From Cyanobacteriota bacterium (GTDB lineage: Bacteria > Cyanobacteriota > Cyanobacteriia > PCC-6307 > Cyanobiaceae): DNA of 6,170 bases. Location: positions 1-6,170 of the forward strand of contig CANHSW010000140.1 of the NCBI GenBank assembly GCA_947463165.1. Direction: 5' to 3'. Below are positions 1 through 6,122 of this stretch, in pieces. A model generated the notes under the pieces. The model worked only from the letters and a program-made list of their open reading frames with translations. It was not told where the DNA came from and searched no databases. The first letter of the stretch is position 1; every line of letters begins with the position of its first letter. A program made the position numbers and the translations under genes.

Positions 1-763
1 GCAGCTCCGGCAGGGCTGTGAGCACCAGGCCCCCCACCACCGGCCCGATCCAGGTGCGCGAACCGCCAAACACCACAAAGGCCAGGCTGGTGATGCTGGC
101 GTCGAAGTTGCCCAGTTTCGGGTTCCAAGCGTTGAGGAAATGGGCCGCCACCACGCCGGTAACCGCCGCCACCAGGGCGCTGAGCACGAAGGCCAGCCGC
201 TTGCTGCGGGCCGTGGCGATCCCCTGGCTGGCGGCGGCGATCTCGTCGTCGCGGATGGCGGCCATCGCCAGGCCCGGCCTGGTTGCCGCCAGCCGCTGGC
301 ACAGCCAGCAGACAAGTGCAAGCAGCAGCAGGGCAAACAGGGCATAGCCGGCCGGATCGGCGAAGGGTTGCGGTATCGAGAAGATGCCCACCGCCCCGCC
401 GGTGATCTCCAGGTTGAGGCTCACCACCCGCAGGATCTCCACCAGGGCGATGGTGGCGATGGTGAGATAGATACCGCGCAGCCGCAGCACCAGGCTGCCG
501 ATGCCGTAGGCCAGCAGGCCGCAGAGCAGCGCCGCCACCGCCATCTCCACCAGCACCGAAAACAGCGGATAGCCGCCAGCCGCAGCCTCGCCAGCGCCGG
601 CCAGGGCGGGCACTCGGGTGGAGAGCAGCGCCGCCACCGTGCCGCCAATCGCATAAAAACCTGGCGTAGCCAGCGACAACTGGCCGCAGGCCAAGGGCAG
701 ATACACCGACAGCCCCAGCAGGGCCCCCAGCAACATCTGCACCAGCAGGGCGGTATCAATCAC
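1..763 (-). CDS. livM: LivM-type branched-chain/neutral amino-acid ABC transporter permease (3' end cut by window edge)
   Basis: One of the two inner-membrane permease subunits of a HAAT-family amino-acid importer; it would pair with the LivH-type protein encoded just upstream. I translated the minus strand by hand and it is open for 254 codons from a GTG at 763 to the window edge. The GTG overlaps the livH stop by four bases (GTGA), which implies translational coupling. Family signatures are the N-terminal GQLSL segment (residues 27-31), the cytoplasmic ATPase-coupling loop IRDDEIAAASQGI (170-182) and a late GG...GPVVGG motif (233-245). Several strongly hydrophobic stretches are membrane spans. 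LivM proteins normally continue some 40-60 residues past the last motif, so only the C-terminus is missing. In cyanobacteria the homologous subunit of the N-I system is NatC. Substrate specificity cannot be read from the permease. Confidence 0.92.
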   Translation of the reverse strand, partial: MIDTALLVQMLLGALLGLSVYLPLACGQLSLATPGFYAIGGTVAALLSTRVPALAGAGEAAAGGYPLFSVLVEMAVAALLCGLLAYGIGSLVLRLRGIYLTIATIALVEILRVVSLNLEITGGAVGIFSIPQPFADPAGYALFALLLLALVCWLCQRLAATRPGLAMAAIRDDEIAAASQGIATARSKRLAFVLSALVAAVTGVVAAHFLNAWNPKLGNFDASITSLAFVVFGGSRTWIGPVVGGLVLTALPEL

Positions 764-1692
764 ACCTTGTTCACCAGGGTTTTGCCCAGCAGACCGCTGG
801 GCCGCAGCAGCAGCACGCCAAACAGAAACGCATAGGCGATCGCCTCCTTGTAGCCGCTCCATTCGCCCGGCACCAGCGCTTCCGCCGTGCCCACGATCAA
901 GCCGGCCAGCACCGCCCCCGGCACGCTACCCAGCCCGCCCAGCACCAGCACCCCCAGGGCTTTGAGGCCATAGCTGATGCCGAAATAGGGGCCGGTGATG
1001 CTCAGGCTCAAGCCCACCAGCCCGCCGGAAATCCCCGCCAAAAAACCGCTCACCGCAAAGCAGAGGCGAATCATGGCGTCGCTGTTGATCCCCAACAGCC
1101 TGGCGGTGGTGGCGTCTTCTGATACGGCCTGCAGGGCCTTGCCGCCGCGGCTGCCCTCCAGCCAGGCGGTGAGCAGCACCAGCACCAAAGCCGACACCAC
1201 CAACAACACCAGCTGCACCGTGCGCACCTGGGCGCCGCCGATCGACAGGGTGATTGGCAAGGCCCCCAGAGCATTGGTGGGCAGCGAATAGCCCTCCGCC
1301 CCCATCAGGATCTGGAGCAGGTTCACCACAATCACGCCGGCCCCAAGGCTGGTGATCAGGTAGAGCAGAGGTTCGGCCTGGAAGCGGCGCAGGGGCCGAA
1401 AAGCCGTCGCCTCCACCCCCAGGCTCACCAGCGCCGTGAATAACCCCGCCAGCGGCAATGCCGCCCAGAAAGGTAAGGAGAAGGGCAGCTGCAGACCCGC
1501 CAGCAGGCCATTGGCGCCCACCGCCCCGCCAATCAATAAATAGGTGAAATAAGCACCGAGGGTGAATACGGCGCCGTGGGCGAAGTTGATCACCCCCAAC
1601 ACCGAAAACACCAGCGTGTAACCCAGCGCAAACAGGCCATAAACGGCGCCGGTGGAGATGCCGTTCACCAGGATCTGCAGCAAGGTATCCAT
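760..1692 (-). CDS. livH: LivH-type branched-chain/neutral amino-acid ABC transporter permease
   Basis: Inner-membrane permease of 310 residues, close to the usual LivH length of about 290-310. The N-terminal span carries the classic LivH signature VINFAHG (residues 34-40) followed by LGAY. The ATPase-coupling loop is QAVSEDATTARLLGIN (188-203), and the conserved GGLGSVPGAVLAG stretch lies at 252-264. About eight hydrophobic segments are visible. The ATG at 1692 gives the expected N-terminus; no Shine-Dalgarno-like sequence precedes it, which is common in cyanobacteria. It lies 126 bases downstream of the binding-protein gene on the same strand and overlaps livM by four bases, so the three genes probably form one operon. 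The 1693-1818 gap holds only weak GC-rich inverted repeats and no clear terminator or promoter. The cyanobacterial counterpart is NatD. The family is certain; the transported amino acid is not. Confidence 0.95.
   Translation of the reverse strand: MDTLLQILVNGISTGAVYGLFALGYTLVFSVLGVINFAHGAVFTLGAYFTYLLIGGAVGANGLLAGLQLPFSLPFWAALPLAGLFTALVSLGVEATAFRPLRRFQAEPLLYLITSLGAGVIVVNLLQILMGAEGYSLPTNALGALPITLSIGGAQVRTVQLVLLVVSALVLVLLTAWLEGSRGGKALQAVSEDATTARLLGINSDAMIRLCFAVSGFLAGISGGLVGLSLSITGPYFGISYGLKALGVLVLGGLGSVPGAVLAGLIVGTAEALVPGEWSGYKEAIAYAFLFGVLLLRPSGLLGKTLVNKV
835..844. repeat. HIP1 palindrome
   Basis: Exact GGCGATCGCC, the highly iterated palindrome of cyanobacterial genomes (core GCGATCGC). It lies inside the 3' part of livH. 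It is used here as a marker of cyanobacterial origin. Confidence 0.9.
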
Positions 1693-1818
1693 AGGTGTCG
1701 GCTCAGGCGATTAAGAGGCCTGGGCGCCAGCGGCCGGGCGCTCCTGAGCTGGGCATGGGGCTTTGGGCTACGACGCCAGCAAAGCAGCTAAAGGCCGTGG
1801 CAATGCAAAAAAACGGGA

Positions 1819-3060
1819 TCATGGCAGTAGCTGGAAGCGGCCAGACTTGCCATCGGGATTCATGCGCACTTGGGCCACATAAAACTGCTTCTGGATCACC
1901 TCCCCCTCCGGCGAGAAGCGGATTTCCCCCAGGGGCGTTTGGTAACTGCCCTTGAGCAGGGTGGTGTTCAACTGACGGCGCAGTTCAGGTAGGGGCAGGG
2001 CGGCCAGGGTTTTGCCGGCCGGCAGGGAGGTCTGCACGGCAGTGAGCGCTTCTGCCAACACCTGGTAGGCGGTGAAGGCCTGGGCGCTGAACTGGGGCGG
2101 GATGGCGCCACCCCGATCCTTGCTGTAGAGCGCCAGGAAGGCTTTATTGATCGGGGTGGTCGCCTCCGGGCTGTAGGCCTGGGCGATCAACAGCCCATCG
2201 CAGTACTTTTGACAGATGGGATAGATATTCGGCGAATTCATGCCGTTGCCCACCACCAGGCTGCCCTTGTAGCCCAGCTCGCGGATCTGGCGCACCAGGT
2301 TGCCGCCATCGGTGGGCAGGGCTGAGATCACGATTAGATCGGGGTTGCGACGCAGGGTATCGGTGATCTGATTTTGGAAATCGGTATCGGTAACGCTGGT
2401 TTTCTGCACCGTGAGCGGCTTGAGTCCCCGCTCGGCCAGCACTTTTTGAAAAATCTTGGATTCGGAGCTGGAGTAGGCGTCGTCTTGGGCGTAGAACACC
2501 GCCGCCCGGCGGATCTGGGGATTGAGCTTCAAGGCCGCGTTGATCGAGAGGGGCGCCACCTTGGCCACCGGCGCCGACACCCGCGACACAAATGGTCCGA
2601 TCTCGGGGATGCCCTTGGCGGTGTTGGAGGGTCCCACCACCGGGATGCCGCCGCGATCGGCGATCGGATCCACCGCGAAGGCCTGTTGGGAGAGGGAGGG
2701 GCCGATCAGGGCCACCACGCCGGCGTTGATCAGGCTGCGGAAGGCGTTGGTGGCGGTGGCCTCATCGCTGCCGCCGTCTTCTATTTGCAACCGCAGCTCG
2801 GCACCCTTGCCCTGGAAGTAGGTGTGGGCCAGCTGCAGGCCGATGCGCTGGTCTTGGCCGATCACGCTGGCGTTACCGGTGAGGGCGATCGCCGCGCCGA
2901 TCGTGGGCAGGCCCTTGGCCCCATTGGCGCCGTTACCCGCCGGGCGGCTGGCGCAGGCGGCAAGTGCCAGGGGCAGGGCCAGGGCCGTGAGCACTGACGG
3001 AAGGGCCCGGGAGAGCTGCCGCTGCCACTGCCGCTGCCTGCGCACCACGGGAAAACGCAC
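1819..3060 (-). CDS. Amino-acid ABC transporter substrate-binding lipoprotein (Peripla_BP_6, LivJ/NatB type)
   Basis: Ligand-capturing component of the importer whose permeases follow downstream. The 413-residue product starts with GTG at 3060 and has a basic N-region rich in Arg and Gln (7-18), a hydrophobic core (19-35) and a lipobox LAAC with the lipidated Cys at 36. It is therefore a lipoprotein exported by Sec and processed by signal peptidase II. The mature part is a type I periplasmic-binding fold. TIGAAIALTGNAS (53-65) is the first strand and ligand loop, ALIGPSLSQQA (117-127) is the conserved ligand-site segment, and IPVVGPSNTAKG (139-150) is the next. Cys283 and Cys287 (CQKYC) are spaced to form a disulfide. 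The best cyanobacterial analogue is NatB. The ligand (branched-chain, neutral or other amino acid) is not decided by sequence alone. The gene is divergent from the photolyase gene and probably heads the operon. Confidence 0.92.
   Translation of the reverse strand: MRFPVVRRQRQWQRQLSRALPSVLTALALPLALAACASRPAGNGANGAKGLPTIGAAIALTGNASVIGQDQRIGLQLAHTYFQGKGAELRLQIEDGGSDEATATNAFRSLINAGVVALIGPSLSQQAFAVDPIADRGGIPVVGPSNTAKGIPEIGPFVSRVSAPVAKVAPLSINAALKLNPQIRRAAVFYAQDDAYSSSESKIFQKVLAERGLKPLTVQKTSVTDTDFQNQITDTLRRNPDLIVISALPTDGGNLVRQIRELGYKGSLVVGNGMNSPNIYPICQKYCDGLLIAQAYSPEATTPINKAFLALYSKDRGGAIPPQFSAQAFTAYQVLAEALTAVQTSLPAGKTLAALPLPELRRQLNTTLLKGSYQTPLGEIRFSPEGEVIQKQFYVAQVRMNPDGKSGRFQLLP
2884..2893. repeat. 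HIP1 palindrome
   Basis: Second exact GGCGATCGCC in the window, within the 5' part of the binding-protein gene. Two exact 10-mers in about 6 kb are well above chance, even at this GC content. Confidence 0.9.
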
Positions 3061-3185
3061 CAGGAATATCTGCGGACCCTATCGCAGCTGGCCATCGCCC
3101 TCCCGGGGCAAACGCTGCGCCGCCAGAGGCGGCTGGGGCTTGGGCAGCGGGCAGCAGCCTTCGCGAGCCTTTTATGGTTTTGGCC
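3061..3185. promoter_or_regulatory. Divergent intergenic region between the importer operon and the photolyase gene
   Basis: These 125 bases separate two genes transcribed away from each other, so both promoters are expected here. A perfect inverted repeat GCCGCC-AGA-GGCGGC lies at 3119-3133, close to the middle. I found no convincing -35/-10 pair on either strand and no NtcA-type GTA-N8-TAC site. The promoter role is inferred from gene orientation only. Confidence 0.45.
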
Positions 3186-4769
3186 ATGGGCCCGCTCCAG
3201 ATCGTTTGGTTCAAACGGGACCTGCGGGTGGTGGACCACCAGCCGCTGCTGCAGGCCAGTAGCCAGGGCCCAGTGCTGCCCTTAGTGGTGGTGGAGCCGC
3301 AGCTGTGGCAACAGCCCGACGCCTCCGGGCGCCAGTGGAACTTCTACGCCGAGAGCATCGAGGAATTGCGCCAGGCCCTGGCGCTGTTGGGGCAACCGCT
3401 GGTGGTGCGGATCGGGCCGGCGGTGCAGGTGCTGGAGCGGGCCCGCCGCCGCTTTGGCATCGCGGGGTTGTGGAGCCATGAAGAAACGGGCAATGGCTGG
3501 ACCTACGCCCGCGATAAACAGGTGGCCGAGTGGGCCAAAAGCCACGGCATCACCTGGATCGAGATACCGCAATTCGGCGTGATTCGCAGATTGCGCGACC
3601 GCTCCGGCTGGGCGCGGCGCTGGGAAGAGCGGATGGCCGAGCCAGTGGCGCCGCCGCCGCAGGCGCTGCAGCCGCTGATCGGCATCGAGCCGGGCGCCAT
3701 TCCCGCCGCCGCCGACCTCGGCCTGGCGGCGGACCCCTGCCCAGACCGGCAGCCCGGCGGGCGACAGCGGGGCCTGGAGCTGCTGGAGAGTTTTTTGCAG
3801 GGGCGGGGGGCCCGCTACCACCGGGAGCTTTCCAGCCCGCGCAGCGCCTTTGACAGCTGTTCGCGCCTCTCCACCCACCTGACCTGGGGCACCCTGTCGC
3901 TGCGGGAGGTGGTGCAGAGCAGCCGCCAACGCCTCAAGCAGATAAAGGCTGGCTCCGCCGCCGATCGGGGCCAGTGGTTGCGGGCGCTGCGGGGTTTCGA
4001 TGGGCGGCTGCACTGGCACTGCCACTTCATCCAGAAACTGGAAAGCCAGCCGAATTTGGAATTCCGCGAGCTGCATCCGCTCACCGCCGGCCTGCGCGAG
4101 AGCGACCCGGAGCGACTGGCGGCCTGGGCGGAGGGGCGCACCGGCCTGCCGTTTGTGGATGCCTGCATGAGGGCCCTGATCGCCAGCGGCTGGATCAACT
4201 TCCGGATGCGGGCGATGCTGATGTCGGTGGCCAGCTACCAGCTGTGGCTGCCCTGGCGCGATAGCGGCCTGGAGCTGGCGCGCCTATTCGTGGACTACGA
4301 ACCGGGCATCCACTGGAGCCAGTGCCAGATGCAATCGGGCACAACAGGCATCAACACGATTCGCATCTACAACCCGATCAAGCAGGGGCAAGACCACGAC
4401 CCCGATGGCCAGTTCATCCGCCGCTGGTTACCAGAACTGCGGGCCGTACCTGCGGTGCACCTACATGAACCCTGGACGATGACGCCGGCCCTCCAAGAGC
4501 GCATCGGCTGCGTGCTGGGCCTGCACTACCCGCTGCCAATCGTGGAACCCACCGCCGCCGCCCGCCAGGCCCGCCAGCGGATCTGGGCCCAACGCCAGCA
4601 ACCAGGCTTCAAGGAGCTGGCCGGGGTCATCAATCAAAAACACGGCTCCCGCCGCTCCAACCAGGCACCCCGCACGGGTCAGCGGCGGCGGCGATCCACC
4701 GGCGGCAACGCCGCATCCAGGGAGGGGGCGATCCAGCTGGGGCTGGATTTGGATCTGGATCTCGATTGA
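3186..4769 (+). CDS. Cryptochrome/photolyase-family flavoprotein (divergent subgroup)
   Basis: A 527-residue protein of the photolyase/cryptochrome family: blue-light-driven FAD enzymes that repair UV-induced pyrimidine dimers, or act as photoreceptors. The N-terminal alpha/beta antenna domain opens with IVWFKRDLRV (residues 6-15). The C-terminal FAD domain carries EGRTGLPFVDACMRAL (316-331), SGWINFRMRAM (334-344), the GTTGINTIRIYNP segment (385-397) and a final WLPEL. These correspond to the E. coli blocks KTGYPLVDAAMR, GWMHNRLRM and PYFRIFNP. Residues usually important for CPD binding and electron transfer differ: RLHWHCHF (274-281) has Arg where E. coli has Glu274 but keeps Trp277, and WINFR replaces MHNR. 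It lacks a C-terminal four-Cys iron-sulfur pattern, so it is not an FeS-type photolyase. The second Met (3186) matches family N-termini best; ATG at 3174 would add four residues, and neither has a clear ribosome binding site. The gene ends in an unusual LGLDLDLDLD tail. Family membership is sure; whether it repairs CPDs, repairs 6-4 products or signals is open. Confidence 0.93.
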   Translation: MGPLQIVWFKRDLRVVDHQPLLQASSQGPVLPLVVVEPQLWQQPDASGRQWNFYAESIEELRQALALLGQPLVVRIGPAVQVLERARRRFGIAGLWSHEETGNGWTYARDKQVAEWAKSHGITWIEIPQFGVIRRLRDRSGWARRWEERMAEPVAPPPQALQPLIGIEPGAIPAAADLGLAADPCPDRQPGGRQRGLELLESFLQGRGARYHRELSSPRSAFDSCSRLSTHLTWGTLSLREVVQSSRQRLKQIKAGSAADRGQWLRALRGFDGRLHWHCHFIQKLESQPNLEFRELHPLTAGLRESDPERLAAWAEGRTGLPFVDACMRALIASGWINFRMRAMLMSVASYQLWLPWRDSGLELARLFVDYEPGIHWSQCQMQSGTTGINTIRIYNPIKQGQDHDPDGQFIRRWLPELRAVPAVHLHEPWTMTPALQERIGCVLGLHYPLPIVEPTAAARQARQRIWAQRQQPGFKELAGVINQKHGSRRSNQAPRTGQRRRRSTGGNAASREGAIQLGLDLDLDLD

Positions 4770-5000
4770 GATAGTGTTGCAACGTTACACCCAAATTCTC
4801 GGCAATTGGATAACGGGTCCGATAACCGCTGTTCGCAACGAACTTATATTGCGGAAATCGACTGCGGTTGCTAGACATTGATACACAGCTTGGAGGTGGT
4901 TCACGGAAAGCAGCAGGGGCGGTAATGTGGTTCTCGGAAACCACCCATGTAGCGTTAGGCCGAGGAGATTATGTTGCATTCATTGGCGCAGTCCTCACCG
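4770..5000. other. AT-richer non-coding spacer marking a composition break
   Basis: I see no convincing gene here. Small open frames on the minus strand overlap the photolyase 3' end and resemble no family I know. Base composition falls sharply right after the photolyase stop. Short dyads are visible: an imperfect GTGT...ACAC palindrome at 4774-4790, GTTCG-CAA-CGAAC at 4831-4843, and GTGGTT-N6-AACCAC at 4927-4944. None is followed by a T-run, so none is called a terminator. No tRNA or attachment site is recognisable. Confidence 0.6.
4896..4940 (+). repeat. Pair of near-identical 14-base direct repeats
   Basis: GTGGTTCACGGAAA at 4896-4909 and GTGGTTCTCGGAAA at 4927-4940 match at 13 of 14 bases and start 31 bases apart, close to three helical turns. 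The second copy also forms the left arm and loop of a GTGGTT-N6-AACCAC hairpin. They lie about 60-105 bases upstream of the promoter of the following gene. A binding site for an upstream regulator is one reading; a remnant duplication is another. Confidence 0.55.
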
Positions 5001-5029
5001 TTGAAAGGGGTGACCCACACGGCTATGAT
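5001..5029 (+). promoter_or_regulatory. Sigma70-type promoter of the DUF4365-like gene
   Basis: The -35 element is TTGAAA (5001-5006) and the -10 element is TATGAT (5024-5029), separated by exactly 17 bases. Each hexamer matches consensus at 5 of 6 positions. Transcription would start near 5036, leaving a leader of about 33 bases before the preferred ATG at 5069. It is the best promoter candidate I found in the window. Confidence 0.75.
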
Positions 5030-5047
5030 TGACCTGAAAGTCAATCA
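5026..5047. promoter_or_regulatory. Operator-like perfect dyad over the -10 and start site
   Basis: TGATTGAC (5026-5033) and GTCAATCA (5040-5047) are exact reverse complements separated by six bases (CTGAAA). The left arm overlaps the -10 hexamer and the predicted transcription start falls in the centre. A dimeric repressor bound here would block RNA polymerase. In RNA only part of the dyad would be transcribed, so a DNA operator is more likely than an RNA hairpin. No regulator gene is visible in the window. Confidence 0.65.
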
Positions 5048-5056
5048 ATGCAACTA

Positions 5057-5062
5057 GAGAGG
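5057..5062 (+). promoter_or_regulatory. Ribosome binding site deciding the start at 5069
   Basis: GAGAGG lies six bases before the ATG at 5069. The earlier in-frame ATG at 5048 has no good site, directly abuts the dyad and lies only about 12 bases after the predicted transcription start. The later start is therefore preferred. Confidence 0.65.
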
Positions 5063-5068
5063 CCGATT

Positions 5069-6031
5069 ATGGGCAGCTTGCTACTCTCCCAACCTCTGCC
5101 AATCCCTCTGCAAGGGCGACCACAAAACCCAATTAATGGCAGCGACTCTGAATCGTATGCTCTTGCCAAGATCATTCTCGCTTGTCGTGGAGAAGGTCAT
5201 TGGGGTTCGCGCGAAGAAGACAACTCAAAAATTGATCTCTTCTTTTCGGCACAGCATCCATGGCATGAAGGCGAGCGCCTAATTATATTTACGCAGGTTA
5301 AGTCAGGTGAAAGCTACGGATCCACACTCAGTCATGGCTTCAAGCTAAAAGCAAAAGCAAAGAGAGCCGCAATTAGGACGACTCATCCAGTCTGTGTTGC
5401 ATGGGTTGACAGGGATAATAATCGGGTATTCTGGGCTTATGTGCATCCAACGTCTACAGCTAGCCATCAAGAGTATGGCGCTTACCATGAAGTGGGTCCG
5501 CCCATGATCTATGATCTTGCACGCTGTGCCGCCATTAAGCGAACTGGAATCACTGGCGGAAGAGGAATTATAATACGCAGGCGAGACACCAATATTACAA
5601 TTAGGCGAAAGAATGTTAAGGCCATTTATCAAAAACTCGATACAGTGGTTTCACCAGCCCTCGGAGTAATCGAGCTGACACGCCTTGGCTGGCGCCATAT
5701 GTTTAGGAATGGGCGGTCAGGGAAAAACAAGGCTTCAAGTATTGATCTCATTCCCTATCTGAAGAAGATGCTTGAACAATTACCTACTTCGCATGCAATA
5801 ACTCAGCACCAATCACTAGAGGTCAGGGGAAATCATTACCGAGTCTGTGAGCACCTCCTGAAGTTCGATCAGATACAGATTCAGAAGAGTCGATCAGGAG
5901 TACTTCAGACAGTCGTCGCTCATGTTCGCCTAGTCGAAGAAATTAGATATCCGCGGAATTGGGAGACAAATGTTATGCTCTCACAACTTATGTCGCGAAG
6001 AGTTGTTCTTCGCTCGGCCTATTGGAAATAA
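5069..6031 (+). CDS. DUF4365-like PD-(D/E)XK nuclease-fold protein with unassigned C-terminal half
   Basis: A 320-residue soluble protein with no signal peptide or membrane span. Residues 28-126 look like a DUF4365-type domain. In order they show Glu28 in the first helix, KIDLFF with Asp56 on a strand, a following strand with FTQVKSG (Gln76, Lys78), Lys/Arg-rich helices, then PVCVAWVDRDNNRVFWAYV. This is the E...D...QxK layout of PD-(D/E)XK nucleases and the VxWxxV ending typical of DUF4365, so a DNA or RNA nuclease is inferred, not shown. The second half (about 185-320) contains ELTRLGWRHM (202-211), a helical stretch and the ending VVLRSAYWK; I do not recognise it. The gene is AT-rich with many AGA, AGG and ATA codons, unlike its neighbours, which suggests horizontal transfer. 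DUF4365 proteins are often found near defence and mobile genes, so an anti-phage role is plausible. An alternative in-frame start at 5048 would add seven residues. Confidence 0.8.
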   Translation: MGSLLLSQPLPIPLQGRPQNPINGSDSESYALAKIILACRGEGHWGSREEDNSKIDLFFSAQHPWHEGERLIIFTQVKSGESYGSTLSHGFKLKAKAKRAAIRTTHPVCVAWVDRDNNRVFWAYVHPTSTASHQEYGAYHEVGPPMIYDLARCAAIKRTGITGGRGIIIRRRDTNITIRRKNVKAIYQKLDTVVSPALGVIELTRLGWRHMFRNGRSGKNKASSIDLIPYLKKMLEQLPTSHAITQHQSLEVRGNHYRVCEHLLKFDQIQIQKSRSGVLQTVVAHVRLVEEIRYPRNWETNVMLSQLMSRRVVLRSAYWK

Positions 6032-6098
6032 GAAGTTGGGTGATTGGCTGCAAGCACTTGCTTATAGGCTCTGCCGGAATCGAAGTAGCTGACTCCTT

Positions 6099-6122
6099 AT
6101 CTCGGCATTCATGAACCGAGAT
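6099..6122. terminator. Possible weak terminator hairpin after the DUF4365-like gene
   Basis: ATCTCGG (6099-6105) and CCGAGAT (6116-6122) form a perfect 7-base stem around a 10-base loop, 67 bases after the stop codon. On the plus strand it is followed by TTCATTTAG, which is only moderately T-rich. A second small dyad, GCCAA-N8-TTGGC, follows at 6130-6147. The stem is short and the loop large, so termination is tentative. The hairpin could equally be the end of an unseen minus-strand gene entering from the right. Confidence 0.35.

Noticed and set aside
140..835. Long plus-strand open frame of 231 codons opposite livM
   Set aside because: The product is Gln/His/Arg-rich low-complexity sequence, and the opposite strand encodes an unbroken LivM with all family motifs. 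It is a shadow caused by high GC.
1693..1818. GC-rich partial inverted repeats and a T-run between the binding-protein gene and livH, as a terminator
   Set aside because: The T-run follows the stop codon with no stem before it, and the GC-rich dyad has no T-run after it. An internal terminator is not supported.
2374..2997. Plus-strand open frame of 207 codons opposite the binding-protein gene
   Set aside because: Gly/Ala/His-rich with no recognisable domain, and fully antisense to a clear lipoprotein gene.
3282..4076. Minus-strand open frame of 264 codons opposite the photolyase gene
   Set aside because: Antisense to a well-supported photolyase frame; the product is low-complexity and matches no family I know.
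4954..4960. GTTAGGC before, and GTTGGGT (6035-6041) after, the nuclease-like gene, resembling integron attC core sites (GTTRRRY)
   Set aside because: No matching RYYYAAC partner lies within a plausible attC length for either, and no attC-like long imperfect hairpin joins them. The heptamers are probably chance.
4630..4979. Two small minus-strand open frames spanning the photolyase 3' end and the spacer
   Set aside because: No ribosome binding site or family similarity is visible. One overlaps conserved photolyase coding sequence and the other sits over the short dyads.
5048..5068. Upstream in-frame ATG at 5048 as the start of the nuclease-like gene
   Set aside because: It abuts the dyad, has no good ribosome binding site and would leave a leader of only about 12 bases. 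The ATG at 5069 has GAGAGG at a six-base spacing. It is not excluded.
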